A stretch of DNA of 64,000 nt from Flavobacteriales bacterium. GTDB lineage: Bacteria > Bacteroidota > Bacteroidia > Flavobacteriales_E > Vicingaceae. The position numbers and the translations under genes were made by a program. The stretch covers positions 1 through 64,000 of the forward strand of contig CAJPFH010000034.1 of assembly GCA_905339165.1 (NCBI GenBank), given 5' to 3'. This document shows positions 42,911 to 51,999 of the stretch, one piece after another. Every line of letters begins with the position of its first letter. Positions within the stretch are counted from its first letter, which is position 1. The notes below the pieces were generated by a model. That model was not told the origin of the DNA. It worked only from the letters and a program-made list of their open reading frames with translations, and did not search any database.

Positions 42911-44239
42911 TTGCAAACAGAAATAAATATACTCGATTTTGCTTTGGCATTCTTGTACGTTGTAGCTATTTCGGCTGCTTGCATTTACGTAAGGTTACTT
43001 AAAATAAAAACTCAGCCCCATTACAAGTATTTTTATATTGGCCTTTTGGCTAAAATGATTGGCGGAATCTATTTTGCTATTTTTAGTGTTTTCTACTACA
43101 AAGGAGGTGACTCTCTTTTCTATTTTGAAGCCGGCAAAGCCTGTAATGAATATATTACCGAAAACATAGCAGAAAATGTAGGTTTCTTTGTAAACCCTTA
43201 CATTTTCAATGATAATCATGATTTTTTGCACCAATATATGTACGGTTCAAAAGATGTTTTAACCATTGTTTATCATACCACAATAATCTCATTTTTGGGT
43301 TTAAAAAGTTATTTGGTATGTACCATACTTTTTTCGTTTATTTCATTTATAGGTTTGTGGTTGGGATATTCTAATTTGTGTAAAATATACCCAAATGCCT
43401 CCAAATATTTACTTGTGGGTTTTTTTCTGGTGCCTACTGCCATAATGTGGAGTTCAGGAATTTTAAAAGATACCATTACTCAGGGAGCTATCGGTTGGAT
43501 TTTATACTCTGTCTCTAATATTTTTGTTTTTAAAAGAAGAAAGGTATTTGGTATTATTATTATTTTTCTTGCCTCATGGGCTATATTCAATTTAAAACCC
43601 TATTTGCTTTATGTGTACATTCCTTGTTTGCTCATCTGGATACAATCTATCTATAAAGCGAAAATAAAAAGTGTTTTCTTTAAGGTTACCATACTTCCTA
43701 TACTGTTTATTTCTCTAATTTTATTGTCTTATTTTATTTCCGTAAATCTATCGAAAGATGCAGGAAAATACCGTTTCGATAAACTAGGAAAAACATTAGA
43801 GGGTTTTCATAGCTGGCATGGATTTTTGGCAGCAACACAAGACCAATCGGGATATTCGTTGGGTGAATTTGAGTTTACTCCACTTGGTATTTTGTCTAAG
43901 GTTCCAGCCTCTTTAAATGTTACTTATTTTAGGCCATATTTGTGGGAGGTAAGAAATTTACCCACATTACTTGGTGCTATAGAGGGATTTGTTTTGCTCC
44001 TATTTTGCTTATATCTTTTTGTTAAATTAAGACTAGGGTTATTTTCAAAAATTTATAAAAACAAGGAAGCCTACTTTATGATGCTTTTTGCCCTCATTTT
44101 TGGAGTGGTGGTAGGTATAAGTTCTTATAATTTTGGGGCATTATCTCGCTATAAAATACCGGCTGAGATGTTTTTTATTACTAGTTTAATTTTGGTTTAT
44201 TACGATTATTTAGCCGAGAAGCGAATTAAAAATAGATAA
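42911..44239 (+). CDS. Polytopic membrane protein of the polysaccharide locus (O-antigen polymerase-like)
   Basis: A protein of about 442 residues with 10-12 hydrophobic segments and one large extra-membrane stretch (about residues 270-330, KDAGKYRFDKLGKTLEGFHSWHGF). No ATG is near the expected start: in-frame TTG codons occur at 42851 and 42911, and I prefer 42911 because the earlier one would run through the divergent rdgB start. The helix layout and location beside glycosyltransferases and flippases point to a Wzy-type polymerase or other glycolipid-handling protein, but no signature residue is secure. The 3' end overlaps the convergent glycosyltransferase gene by 30 bp. Confidence 0.65.
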   Translation: MQTEINILDFALAFLYVVAISAACIYVRLLKIKTQPHYKYFYIGLLAKMIGGIYFAIFSVFYYKGGDSLFYFEAGKACNEYITENIAENVGFFVNPYIFNDNHDFLHQYMYGSKDVLTIVYHTTIISFLGLKSYLVCTILFSFISFIGLWLGYSNLCKIYPNASKYLLVGFFLVPTAIMWSSGILKDTITQGAIGWILYSVSNIFVFKRRKVFGIIIIFLASWAIFNLKPYLLYVYIPCLLIWIQSIYKAKIKSVFFKVTILPILFISLILLSYFISVNLSKDAGKYRFDKLGKTLEGFHSWHGFLAATQDQSGYSLGEFEFTPLGILSKVPASLNVTYFRPYLWEVRNLPTLLGAIEGFVLLLFCLYLFVKLRLGLFSKIYKNKEAYFMMLFALIFGVVVGISSYNFGALSRYKIPAEMFFITSLILVYYDYLAEKRIKNR

Positions 44240-45292
44240 GTATTTTTCTTTATTTACTTCAACAGAATATTCTTTCTCTATAGTTTTTCTACCTTTTTTT
44301 CCTAGTTTTTCTCTTAGATTGGCATCAATAAGAAGTTGCTCCATTCTTTCTTTCCATTGATTGAGGTGATTGGTTGATATTAAAAACCCATTTACCCCAT
44401 CCTCTATAATCCTAAGATTTGCACCTAACCCTGTTGCGATGGTTGGTATTCCTAAAGCCATATACTGAATTGCTTTTAGTCCGCTTTTTCCATAAACCCA
44501 ATCTTCATCTGGAAGTGGATATAAGCCAATATCAAATTTCTGCAATGTATCTAACTCAATATCTTCCGACCAATCGTATGCTTCAATATTTACTCCTGAA
44601 ATTTGAAAAGAAGCATCTCCCATAACCATCAACTTATAATCATACTTTTTTGTCAAATCTTTTAAAGCATCTTTAATTAAATACAGGTATTTTGATGTAC
44701 TATGGCTACCGCTCCAGCCTATAACAATCTGATGATTGTTCTTGTAACTATTGATGGGAATGTACTTGACCGTATCAACTGTACTTGAAATATCTGTAGT
44801 ATGTATGTTATATTTTCTAACAAACTCATCTAATTTAGGTGTACACGTAATTACATGATCGGCACACTTTATAAGGTAAATCATCTTCCGCGTACCTTTT
44901 AGTCCTTGCCAGATTCTATTTGCCTGACTAGAATGGCCTAGAAAAACCATATCATCAATATCATAAATAAGCTTTTTAGATAGTAAGGATACCATATATT
45001 CAAAAAAAGGAATTCCGATTGGAGTAACCCATAAATGCACATAAACAACATCATACTTTCTTATGTAAAATAAGACAATTATACGTTTAACATAACCTAA
45101 TAGTGTAAAAAATAATTTACGAAAGAAATACCCTTTTCGATAAATTATTTTCCAAAATTTATCATTAACAAAGGATGACGTATAAACATGATAACCTTCC
45201 TGATTAAGAATGGTAAAATACTGTTCATATTTTAATCGTTGGCTAGGAGCTTTATTTTCTGGATAAGGAGATAAAAATAAAATCTTTTTCAT
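44210..45292 (-). CDS. Family 4 glycosyltransferase
   Basis: A 360-residue GT-B enzyme. The start ILFLSPYPENKAPSQRLKYEQYFTIL and YDIDDMVFLGHSSQANR are typical of a GT4 subgroup in exopolysaccharide clusters; IGWSGSHSTSKYLYLIKDAL is the first donor-domain strand, and EDWVYGKSGLKAIQYMALGIPTIATGLGANLRII holds the donor-binding region. It is the last gene of the long minus-strand operon, separated by 32 bp from the next gene upstream. Donor and acceptor are unknown. Confidence 0.88.
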   Translation of the reverse strand: MKKILFLSPYPENKAPSQRLKYEQYFTILNQEGYHVYTSSFVNDKFWKIIYRKGYFFRKLFFTLLGYVKRIIVLFYIRKYDVVYVHLWVTPIGIPFFEYMVSLLSKKLIYDIDDMVFLGHSSQANRIWQGLKGTRKMIYLIKCADHVITCTPKLDEFVRKYNIHTTDISSTVDTVKYIPINSYKNNHQIVIGWSGSHSTSKYLYLIKDALKDLTKKYDYKLMVMGDASFQISGVNIEAYDWSEDIELDTLQKFDIGLYPLPDEDWVYGKSGLKAIQYMALGIPTIATGLGANLRIIEDGVNGFLISTNHLNQWKERMEQLLIDANLREKLGKKGRKTIEKEYSVEVNKEKYLSIFNSLLG

Positions 45293-45324
45293 GATTCTAA
45301 CCGCATGTACAATTAATTTGCATT

Positions 45325-46521
45325 TTATGATTTTCTAAGTAGTTCTGTATAAATATTATCATAAAACAAAACTCCTCTTTTTAAAGAAAATTCAAGGGTT
45401 GCAGTTTCTCTGAGTGCTAATTTATTCACATTTAGGTTAAATGATTCTAGCTTGTTGTTTAATTCTATTTTGTTAAAATAATAGAAACCATATTGAGGGA
45501 ATTTGTTTAATAGTTCCTGAGTATCTCCCACCTTATTAAAAACAACTACCGGTAATCCACAAGCCCAGTATTCGGCTAATTTTGTTGGGTATCTACCAAT
45601 ATTAGAAAATCCTGGTGTATAGAATATTAACCCCAAATCAGATGCAATGAGGTAGTTAGAAACCTCATTATAATTAACCGACAACATGATTAGTTCTCCT
45701 TTAAATTCATCTAAATCAACTGATGACTCTATTGTTTTAGTTAGAATGATTAGTTTGGTTTGCTTATATTTTCTTTTGAAACTAATATAAACTTCTGAAA
45801 TAACTTGTGGATTATAGCTTCCTCCTACCGAACCGCTATATATCATTACCTTCTCTTCTAGGGAAATTCCAAGTTCTTTTCTTACTCTATCTCGAGTATC
45901 CGAATTAAATGATTCAAAAACGTCTAAATTCACACAGGTTGGAATGGTTTTAATTTTATTTCTATCAATACTGTACTTGGATGCAATATATTCTTTTCCA
46001 TTCTCTGTTAGAGAAATTATTACATCTGAGAATTTAAAAAATTGAGATTCTTTTTTCTTAAAGTAGTTATAAACTGTTTTAAATATTTTGCCTTTCCAAT
46101 GTCCGCTCTCTAGTTTTTCGTCTGCCCAAAAACCTCTCATATCAAAAATTAGCTTAATATCGAGGTTTTGTCTCATCTTCAATCCTACCAACGCTGTAAT
46201 ATATCCTCTGCAATGAACTATATTGGTTTCTACAAATTTTCCTACTGTTTTTCTCATCTTAATAATATCATACAAGGTAGAAAACACAGGAGGTCTTGAA
46301 GTATATTTTAATGGAACCCACTTAATAGTTGACGATGAACAAATGTTACTGATTGTGTGCCCTCTTTTCTTAAACGATTCTTTCTTCTCAAAACTTATTA
46401 AGGTAATTTGGTTTCCTGCCTTGGATAGACCAACTAAATACGAAAGTACCTGAGATTGACCTAGTGCATCAGTCATTCCGTCATAAGAGAGATATAAAAT
46501 TTTATTAGATGTATTTTTCAT
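45325..46521 (-). CDS. Glycosyltransferase, GT-B fold
   Basis: A 398-residue cytosolic enzyme. The N-terminal region KILYLSYDGMTDALGQSQVLSYLVGLSKAGNQITLIS is a pattern of GT4 enzymes acting in capsule and O-antigen loci. KLIFDMRGFWADEKLESGHW and VMIYSGSVGGSYNPQVI mark the two Rossmann halves, and YPTKLAEYWACGLPVVVFN the donor site. Its start overlaps the end of the epimerase gene by 17 bp, which implies the two are translated from one mRNA. Its sugar is unknown. Confidence 0.87.
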   Translation of the reverse strand: MKNTSNKILYLSYDGMTDALGQSQVLSYLVGLSKAGNQITLISFEKKESFKKRGHTISNICSSSTIKWVPLKYTSRPPVFSTLYDIIKMRKTVGKFVETNIVHCRGYITALVGLKMRQNLDIKLIFDMRGFWADEKLESGHWKGKIFKTVYNYFKKKESQFFKFSDVIISLTENGKEYIASKYSIDRNKIKTIPTCVNLDVFESFNSDTRDRVRKELGISLEEKVMIYSGSVGGSYNPQVISEVYISFKRKYKQTKLIILTKTIESSVDLDEFKGELIMLSVNYNEVSNYLIASDLGLIFYTPGFSNIGRYPTKLAEYWACGLPVVVFNKVGDTQELLNKFPQYGFYYFNKIELNNKLESFNLNVNKLALRETATLEFSLKRGVLFYDNIYTELLRKS

Positions 46522-47455
46522 GCCAACTTATAAACTTTCTAATACCTTCTTCAAATTCAACTCTTGGTTGATACCCCAATAATTTACGGGCTTTAGAGAT
46601 GTCTGCATAAGTAATATCAACCTCAGCTTTATTCATGTCTTTTATTACAACATTAGGAGTTGATTTTAATTCAGAATAAATCGATTGAATAAGTTTCTCT
46701 AATGTTATTGGATAATGGTTTCCAATATTAAAATTTTCAAAAACATTTTTATTCTTTAATAAATAATCTAATGACAGGCATATACCTTCAATTGTATCTG
46801 AAATGAATGTGTAATCTCTCGCAGATTTTCCATTACCATACATCTCAATAGGTTGGTTATTTTTTATTTTACTTACAAATTTATGAATAGCCAAATCGGG
46901 TCTTTGTCTTGGACCGAATACTGTGAAAAATCGCAAGTTAACGGTATCTATCTGATGTAAATAATGGTATGTATAATTCATCATCTCACACGCTTTTTTG
47001 GTATAAGCATAGGGTGAAATTGGATAATTACATTCATCTTCTTCAGTAAAAGGTATCTTGCTTTTATTTCCATATATTGATGAAGATGATGCAAAAACAT
47101 ATTTAGTAATATTTTGTTTTACCAGAAAATCAAGCACATTTTGTGTTGATTTAATATTACTATCAATATATACAGAAGGGCGAACGATAGAAGGGCGAAC
47201 ACCCGCTTTTGCTGCAAGATGAATTACTACATCAATAGCTTCTAACTCGTTTAATTTATCCTGATTCAGTAAATCAAATTCATGCAATTCAAAACTTGTA
47301 TTATTCCTAAAACTTTTTATATTTCTTTCTTTTAAATCGCGAGAATAAAAGTCGTCAAAATTATCTATTCCAACGACCTCGTAATTTTCTTCTAATAATC
47401 TCTCGCACAAATGCGAGCCGATAAAACCGGCACATCCCGTAACTAATATTTTCAT
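46505..47455 (-). CDS. NAD-dependent sugar epimerase (UDP-glucuronate epimerase-like)
   Basis: A 316-residue short-chain-dehydrogenase-fold enzyme on nucleotide sugars. Visible: the NAD motif VTGCAGFIGSHLCERLLEE, IHLAAKAGVRPSIVRP, SSSSIYGNKSKIPFTEED, the catalytic Tyr-x3-Lys (YAYTKKA) and RFFTVFGPRQRPD. The AGVRxS and FGPRQRPDMA-like motifs are typical of UDP-glucuronate 4-epimerases, so UDP-galacturonate supply is the best guess, but a C4 epimerase or dehydratase on another sugar is possible. It overlaps the glycosyltransferase gene downstream by 17 bp and the upstream gene by one base. Confidence 0.88.
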   Translation of the reverse strand: MKILVTGCAGFIGSHLCERLLEENYEVVGIDNFDDFYSRDLKERNIKSFRNNTSFELHEFDLLNQDKLNELEAIDVVIHLAAKAGVRPSIVRPSVYIDSNIKSTQNVLDFLVKQNITKYVFASSSSIYGNKSKIPFTEEDECNYPISPYAYTKKACEMMNYTYHYLHQIDTVNLRFFTVFGPRQRPDLAIHKFVSKIKNNQPIEMYGNGKSARDYTFISDTIEGICLSLDYLLKNKNVFENFNIGNHYPITLEKLIQSIYSELKSTPNVVIKDMNKAEVDITYADISKARKLLGYQPRVEFEEGIRKFISWHEKYI

Positions 47456-48327
47456 TAAATTATTTTTTTTAATAAACTCTCTAATTTATTTTTATCTACC
47501 AATAAATCAGTAAAATTAACGTGTGTTTCTTTATTCTTTCCTCCTTCACATAACAATCGATGGAATTGGATATCTAATTCATTACACATATTTTCATAAC
47601 AAGGATTAATAAATGTTTTATCCTTATAAAATTCTATCAAATGTGTCTTATTGTGCATAAATAATGCATTAGTCAATCCTGCCCCATGTATTGAAATAAT
47701 TATTTTACATTGAGCAAATAATTCTACTTGTTGTTTAAAAGTCAATAAAGAAGTATCTATAATTTCAACATCAAAATTTTTCAAAACAGGAACAATTTCC
47801 TCTTCATTCTCAACTCTTCTTCTAGCTGCATTTTTTCTAGTAATATAAATCTTTCTATATGGATTAAATTCTATGTTATAAGCAGCGAAAAAATGACTTC
47901 TAATTCTCGAAAGTTCATTTCTTTTATATATACCAGATGGAGGATTAGGTGGTATAGTAACAGATTCTAAAATACAACCTGTTTTAGTTGGTAGTTTATA
48001 AATAGAATTAAATTGAAATGTTTCTAAGCTATCAAAAGCGAAATTAGGGTAGTTTTCGGGGAGAATTAAATCATAATTTCTACTTTCAACATTAGATAGA
48101 CGAACCAACGCTTCGGTTACCCAATGGTGGTAACCTGAACTCCAGTGATTATGTACGATTAGATAATTCCCATTTTTAAATATTTTCTTCTTTTCAGTTA
48201 CTTTTTTGAATAATGAGTATTTATAAAAATTTGAGGTGGGGACATTGTCAAATACAGAGTTTCTAATCAGTTTCAAACCTCTTAGTGCAACTCCAGAATT
48301 TGTAATATAAACCTTCTTAAAAATCAT
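47455..48327 (-). CDS. GT61-like (DUF563) glycosyltransferase
   Basis: A 290-residue protein. The family signs are NGNYLIVHNHWSSGYHHWVTEALVRL, KIYITRKNAARRRVENEEE, and ISIHGAGLTNALFMHNKTHLIEF, which match DUF563/GT61 proteins known from plant arabinosyl/xylosyltransferases and bacterial capsule clusters. The HGAGLTN stretch is the strongest match. The start at 48327 (MIFKK) is favoured over the ATG three codons upstream. It overlaps the epimerase gene by one base. The sugar transferred is unknown. Confidence 0.85.
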   Translation of the reverse strand: MIFKKVYITNSGVALRGLKLIRNSVFDNVPTSNFYKYSLFKKVTEKKKIFKNGNYLIVHNHWSSGYHHWVTEALVRLSNVESRNYDLILPENYPNFAFDSLETFQFNSIYKLPTKTGCILESVTIPPNPPSGIYKRNELSRIRSHFFAAYNIEFNPYRKIYITRKNAARRRVENEEEIVPVLKNFDVEIIDTSLLTFKQQVELFAQCKIIISIHGAGLTNALFMHNKTHLIEFYKDKTFINPCYENMCNELDIQFHRLLCEGGKNKETHVNFTDLLVDKNKLESLLKKII

Positions 48328-48347
48328 TAAATACAACTTATATGCTA

Positions 48348-49238
48348 CTAATTAGAGGAATTATGAACCTTACCTATAAACAAAAAAACATTTCCCCAGT
48401 TTGGAACAATCTTTCCAAATTTAACTGAAATCGATGCAATAAAATATAAAAATTTCTTTTTTAAAGTATCACATTCTTTGTAGGTCATAGGAAATGGCCA
48501 ATTAATTTCATCAACTTTATAATATAAGGTTGATATTCCTATCTTCCTAAAGAACATTTCCTGATTTTCTCGATTGGCATATAAAACATGTGTTGGCACA
48601 TGAGATGCTTTTGAGTTAAGAATACTCTTCCGAATACAGAATATTGTTTTTCTAAAAATCTTTGTCAAATTAAAATTATTCTCTATTGGTCCTTCAATAA
48701 CAAAAATTCCATTCTCTTTTATTTTGCCTTTTAAGAACAACATGGTTTCAAGAGGTGAGGTTAAATGCTCTAGAACATTGCTTAAAAAGATAACATCGTA
48801 TTGTGATTCTGTTTTAAAAAATTCTTCGGTTGTATAAAAAGTTGCTTGGGGTAGATGTTTTTTTAAATTCCCCACTAGCTGTGGGTTAAATTCAACGCCT
48901 GTTATTTCAAATTGATTCGATAGTGCTTCTATTATAAATTTTCCTCCTCCACATCCATAATCAAGAATGGTTGTGTAATTGCCATGTTGGTTGATTAGAG
49001 TAAATAATTTATCATAGCACCCTGTAGTTTTTTTTACTAACTCTCCCTGATAGTTTACTGGGTACATCTTATCTAAATCATCATAGTTTGGAAGAGGACT
49101 GACATATACTAATTTGCAATTTGAACACTGAATATATTCAAACACCTTATGGTTAAACAATGTATCCTCATAAGCCGTTTTTTTATACGAAGTGTTTTCA
49201 CAAAATAGACACTTCGGTAATTTCTCTTTAATACTCAT
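48348..49238 (-). CDS. SAM-dependent methyltransferase with an N-terminal zinc ribbon
   Basis: A 296-residue cytosolic protein. The N-terminus has a Cys4 element (CLFCENTSYKK...QCSNCKLVYVSPLPNY), followed by a class I SAM-binding fold with YTTILDYGCGGGKFIIEAL and FLSNVLEHLTSPLETMLFLK. This arrangement, with DxGCGxGxF and a zinc-ribbon N-terminus, is known in sugar-methylating enzymes of O-antigen loci and in the LmbX/TylC3-like group. The substrate is likely a sugar or glycolipid, not shown here. Its start overlaps the asnB stop by 11 bp. Confidence 0.87.
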   Translation of the reverse strand: MSIKEKLPKCLFCENTSYKKTAYEDTLFNHKVFEYIQCSNCKLVYVSPLPNYDDLDKMYPVNYQGELVKKTTGCYDKLFTLINQHGNYTTILDYGCGGGKFIIEALSNQFEITGVEFNPQLVGNLKKHLPQATFYTTEEFFKTESQYDVIFLSNVLEHLTSPLETMLFLKGKIKENGIFVIEGPIENNFNLTKIFRKTIFCIRKSILNSKASHVPTHVLYANRENQEMFFRKIGISTLYYKVDEINWPFPMTYKECDTLKKKFLYFIASISVKFGKIVPNWGNVFLFIGKVHNSSN

Positions 49239-51108
49239 TATTCTCTTCTAAAAATTTATGTAAAATAATCATCAACCACAGTTTGTTGTAATAATAATCT
49301 CTTCCAGATTTATATTGTTCCAGTATCTTTTTTACAATATCAAATTTTACAATATTGTGTTTATTTACAACCTGTTCTGATAAGTATTTTTCGATAAGAT
49401 AAAATAAATCGGTTTTTAACCAATTAGATAAAGGAATGGCAAACCCCTGCTTGGGTCTGTCGAAGTATGATTTTGGAAGATATTGGTATAACACCTCTTT
49501 TAATAAATATTTGGAAGTTCCGTTTTTGTATTTCAAATGGGGAGAAAGGTTTAATGCAAACTCTACAATTCGATGGTCTAAGAAAGGAACCCGTGTTTCT
49601 AATGAATATTTCATGCTTGCTCTATCCACCTTAGTAAGCAAGTCCTCCTGCAAATAAAAATTAACATCGAACATGGCTTGTTTTTCCATGTCGTTTAAAT
49701 TACGGGACAAACGATTTATTTTCTCGTTAAAGCCAACAAATAAGTGCTGCTGCTTCGATATCTTCTCTAAGGCATAAGGAGTAAAGAGTTGTTGAATTTC
49801 TGTGGTAGAAAAAAAATACTGTTCTTGCGAAAGAATATGGCTATACTGAAGTTGTTGGTTTTTGTTTTTGAAATAATTCGCATGTCTTTGAAAACGAGTT
49901 CTGGAATTTTCAAGTAAAAACGCAATGGGGTTTTTAAAACTTCTAACAATTGGATTATTCAATCTATTAGCCCATTGATAGGCTCCATAACCAAAAAATA
50001 ATTCATCTCCTCCTTCGCCCGACAAACATACGGTAACATGCTTTTTTGCTAATTTAGAAACCAGCATGGTGGGAATTGCCGAAGAATCTGCAAAAGGTTC
50101 GTCATACACGTTCATTAATTCATTTAGTAGTTCAATCGCATCATTTTGCGATACAATAAACTCATGATGGTTTGTTTTTAAATATTTTGCTACTTGCTCG
50201 GCATAAATAGATTCGTTATACCTGTTTTCTTTAAAACCTATTGAAAACGTATTTACGGAAACGCTTGAAATTGCAGTAGCCTGAGCTGTTATTAAACTTG
50301 AGTCGATGCCTCCGGATAAAAACACCCCAAAGGGCACATCGCTTTTGAGTTGATATTGCACTGAACTGGAAAGTAAATCACTAAATTTTACCAACGCTTC
50401 TTTCTCATTCGTTATTGTTCCTTCTGTAATGGCATCAAATGACGACCAGTACTTGTGTTTTTCAACTCCTTGTGTGTTTATTTTTATGAAATGCCCAGAT
50501 TCTAATTTTGAAACCTCTTTATAAATACTAAGTGGTGCGGAAATAAAACCTACATGTAAAAAAGATTCTATGGCTTCGTAATTCAATGTTAATTTATTGC
50601 CAGCTACTTTTTTTATGGCTTTTAACTCTGAAGCAACATAAATGGTTCCCTCAATAGAAGCATAATACAATGGTTTAATTCCTAATCTGTCTCTGAATAA
50701 AAAAAGCTCATTAGTTTGTTTATCAAAAATGGCAATGGCAAACATGCCGTTTAGTTTATCAACAAAACTGACACCGTAATTTAAAAACGCATCTAAAATT
50801 ACTTCCGTATCGGAAGATGTTTTAAATTCACATTGAAACGATTGTTTTAGTTCGGCCGCAATTTCACGATAATTATATACTTCGCCATTATACACCATCA
50901 CAAATCGACCATTATGCGATATCATAGGTTGATTTGCATTATCGGATAAATCTAAAATGCTTAATCTTTTATGACCTAAAGCACAATTCTCGCTAACAAA
51001 TATTCCATCGGCATCGGGCCCTCGATGTTGCAAAACAGAAATCATTTCTCTGATTTCAGTATCAGACAACTGTTTTGTTTTAGAATATATTCCAGCTATA
51101 CCGCACAT
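49228..51108 (-). CDS. asnB: Asparagine synthase-type glutamine amidotransferase
   Basis: A 626-residue cytosolic enzyme with class II glutamine amidotransferase domain (MCGIAGIYSK with nucleophile Cys2, then RGPDADGIF and YNGEVYNYRE) and an ATP-pyrophosphatase-type synthase domain (SGGIDSSLIT, then GEGGDELFFGYGAY). Canonical AsnB makes asparagine from aspartate. Inside a polysaccharide operon, such proteins often amidate uronic acids or other carboxylates on the glycan (as WbpS), and the neighbouring uronate-epimerase-like gene fits that. The C-terminus (YNKLWLMIILHKFLEENNEY) is normal. Whether it acts on aspartate or a sugar is undecided. Confidence 0.92.
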   Translation of the reverse strand: MCGIAGIYSKTKQLSDTEIREMISVLQHRGPDADGIFVSENCALGHKRLSILDLSDNANQPMISHNGRFVMVYNGEVYNYREIAAELKQSFQCEFKTSSDTEVILDAFLNYGVSFVDKLNGMFAIAIFDKQTNELFLFRDRLGIKPLYYASIEGTIYVASELKAIKKVAGNKLTLNYEAIESFLHVGFISAPLSIYKEVSKLESGHFIKINTQGVEKHKYWSSFDAITEGTITNEKEALVKFSDLLSSSVQYQLKSDVPFGVFLSGGIDSSLITAQATAISSVSVNTFSIGFKENRYNESIYAEQVAKYLKTNHHEFIVSQNDAIELLNELMNVYDEPFADSSAIPTMLVSKLAKKHVTVCLSGEGGDELFFGYGAYQWANRLNNPIVRSFKNPIAFLLENSRTRFQRHANYFKNKNQQLQYSHILSQEQYFFSTTEIQQLFTPYALEKISKQQHLFVGFNEKINRLSRNLNDMEKQAMFDVNFYLQEDLLTKVDRASMKYSLETRVPFLDHRIVEFALNLSPHLKYKNGTSKYLLKEVLYQYLPKSYFDRPKQGFAIPLSNWLKTDLFYLIEKYLSEQVVNKHNIVKFDIVKKILEQYKSGRDYYYNKLWLMIILHKFLEENNEY

Positions 51109-51111
51109 GGT

Positions 51112-51999
51112 TTAATTAATAATAAGATGTTTAATTATAGCTAAAAAACGCCTTGAAAATATACTCTGAGGATAACTTACTATCGATTTACTTAAATAAT
51201 AAAAACTAAGTTTACGATTATTCTTTAACAATGCAGCATGTAATGAGATATATGAATTTAATTGTGATAATATAATGTGTTCATAATTACGATATGCCTC
51301 CATTGTAACCTTTTTATCAAATAATTCTTTAATAAAAATCTGTTTCCTTTTAATCAACCTATCAATATTCATTGTTAATACGCTTCTGTTGTTATGTTCA
51401 ATAATTGCAGATGTTTTTGTATTTGAAAAGTAAATGTTAAACATTGCAGCCAACTGTAACCAAAGTAAGTAGTCTTCCGAAGCGGAAAGCTCTCTAACCT
51501 CTGAAAACGGATTTTCTAATGCAACATCCTTTCTTAAAAACACTCCGTTACAACTTAATACATTACCAAATATCAGTTGTTTGTTAATGTTGTTAAATGT
51601 AGGGCTTTTTCTTATTTTCTGAATATTTGTATTGGTAATATCATAGTTTAAAACGACTATTTCTGGAGTAAGGTTTTGAGTAATTAACTCTAAAGCTGTT
51701 TGTAAATGTTCGGGATAAGCAATATCATCCGAATCGAAGAAATTTAAATAATCGCCTTTAGCTTGTTGAGTTCCAAAATTTCTGGCGGCACCTCGTTCAG
51801 CATTTGTCCTCTTATAATATTTTACTCTTTCATCTTTAATAGATTTCACAACATCTTCTGTGTTATCAGTGCTTCCATCGTCTACCACAATTACCTCAAA
51901 ATTTGTATAGGTTTGTGATAGAATAGACCGAATGGTGTTAGTAATAAAACTAGCCCTGTTGTATGTTGGAATAATTACTGAGAAAAACAAATCAGGCAT
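51112..51999 (-). CDS. Family 2 glycosyltransferase
   Basis: A 295-residue GT-A enzyme. The start SVIIPTYNRASFITNTIRSIL and VVDDGSTDNTEDV are the nucleotide-binding region; NFFDSDDIAYPEHLQ includes the DxD metal motif (DSDD). ELSASEDYLLWLQLAAMF carries the ED catalytic motif region. Inverting transfer of a sugar onto a lipid-linked acceptor is expected. The operon order and an 8-bp overlap with the next gene downstream (51992) indicate co-translation. Confidence 0.9.
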   Translation of the reverse strand: MPDLFFSVIIPTYNRASFITNTIRSILSQTYTNFEVIVVDDGSTDNTEDVVKSIKDERVKYYKRTNAERGAARNFGTQQAKGDYLNFFDSDDIAYPEHLQTALELITQNLTPEIVVLNYDITNTNIQKIRKSPTFNNINKQLIFGNVLSCNGVFLRKDVALENPFSEVRELSASEDYLLWLQLAAMFNIYFSNTKTSAIIEHNNRSVLTMNIDRLIKRKQIFIKELFDKKVTMEAYRNYEHIILSQLNSYISLHAALLKNNRKLSFYYLSKSIVSYPQSIFSRRFLAIIKHLIIN

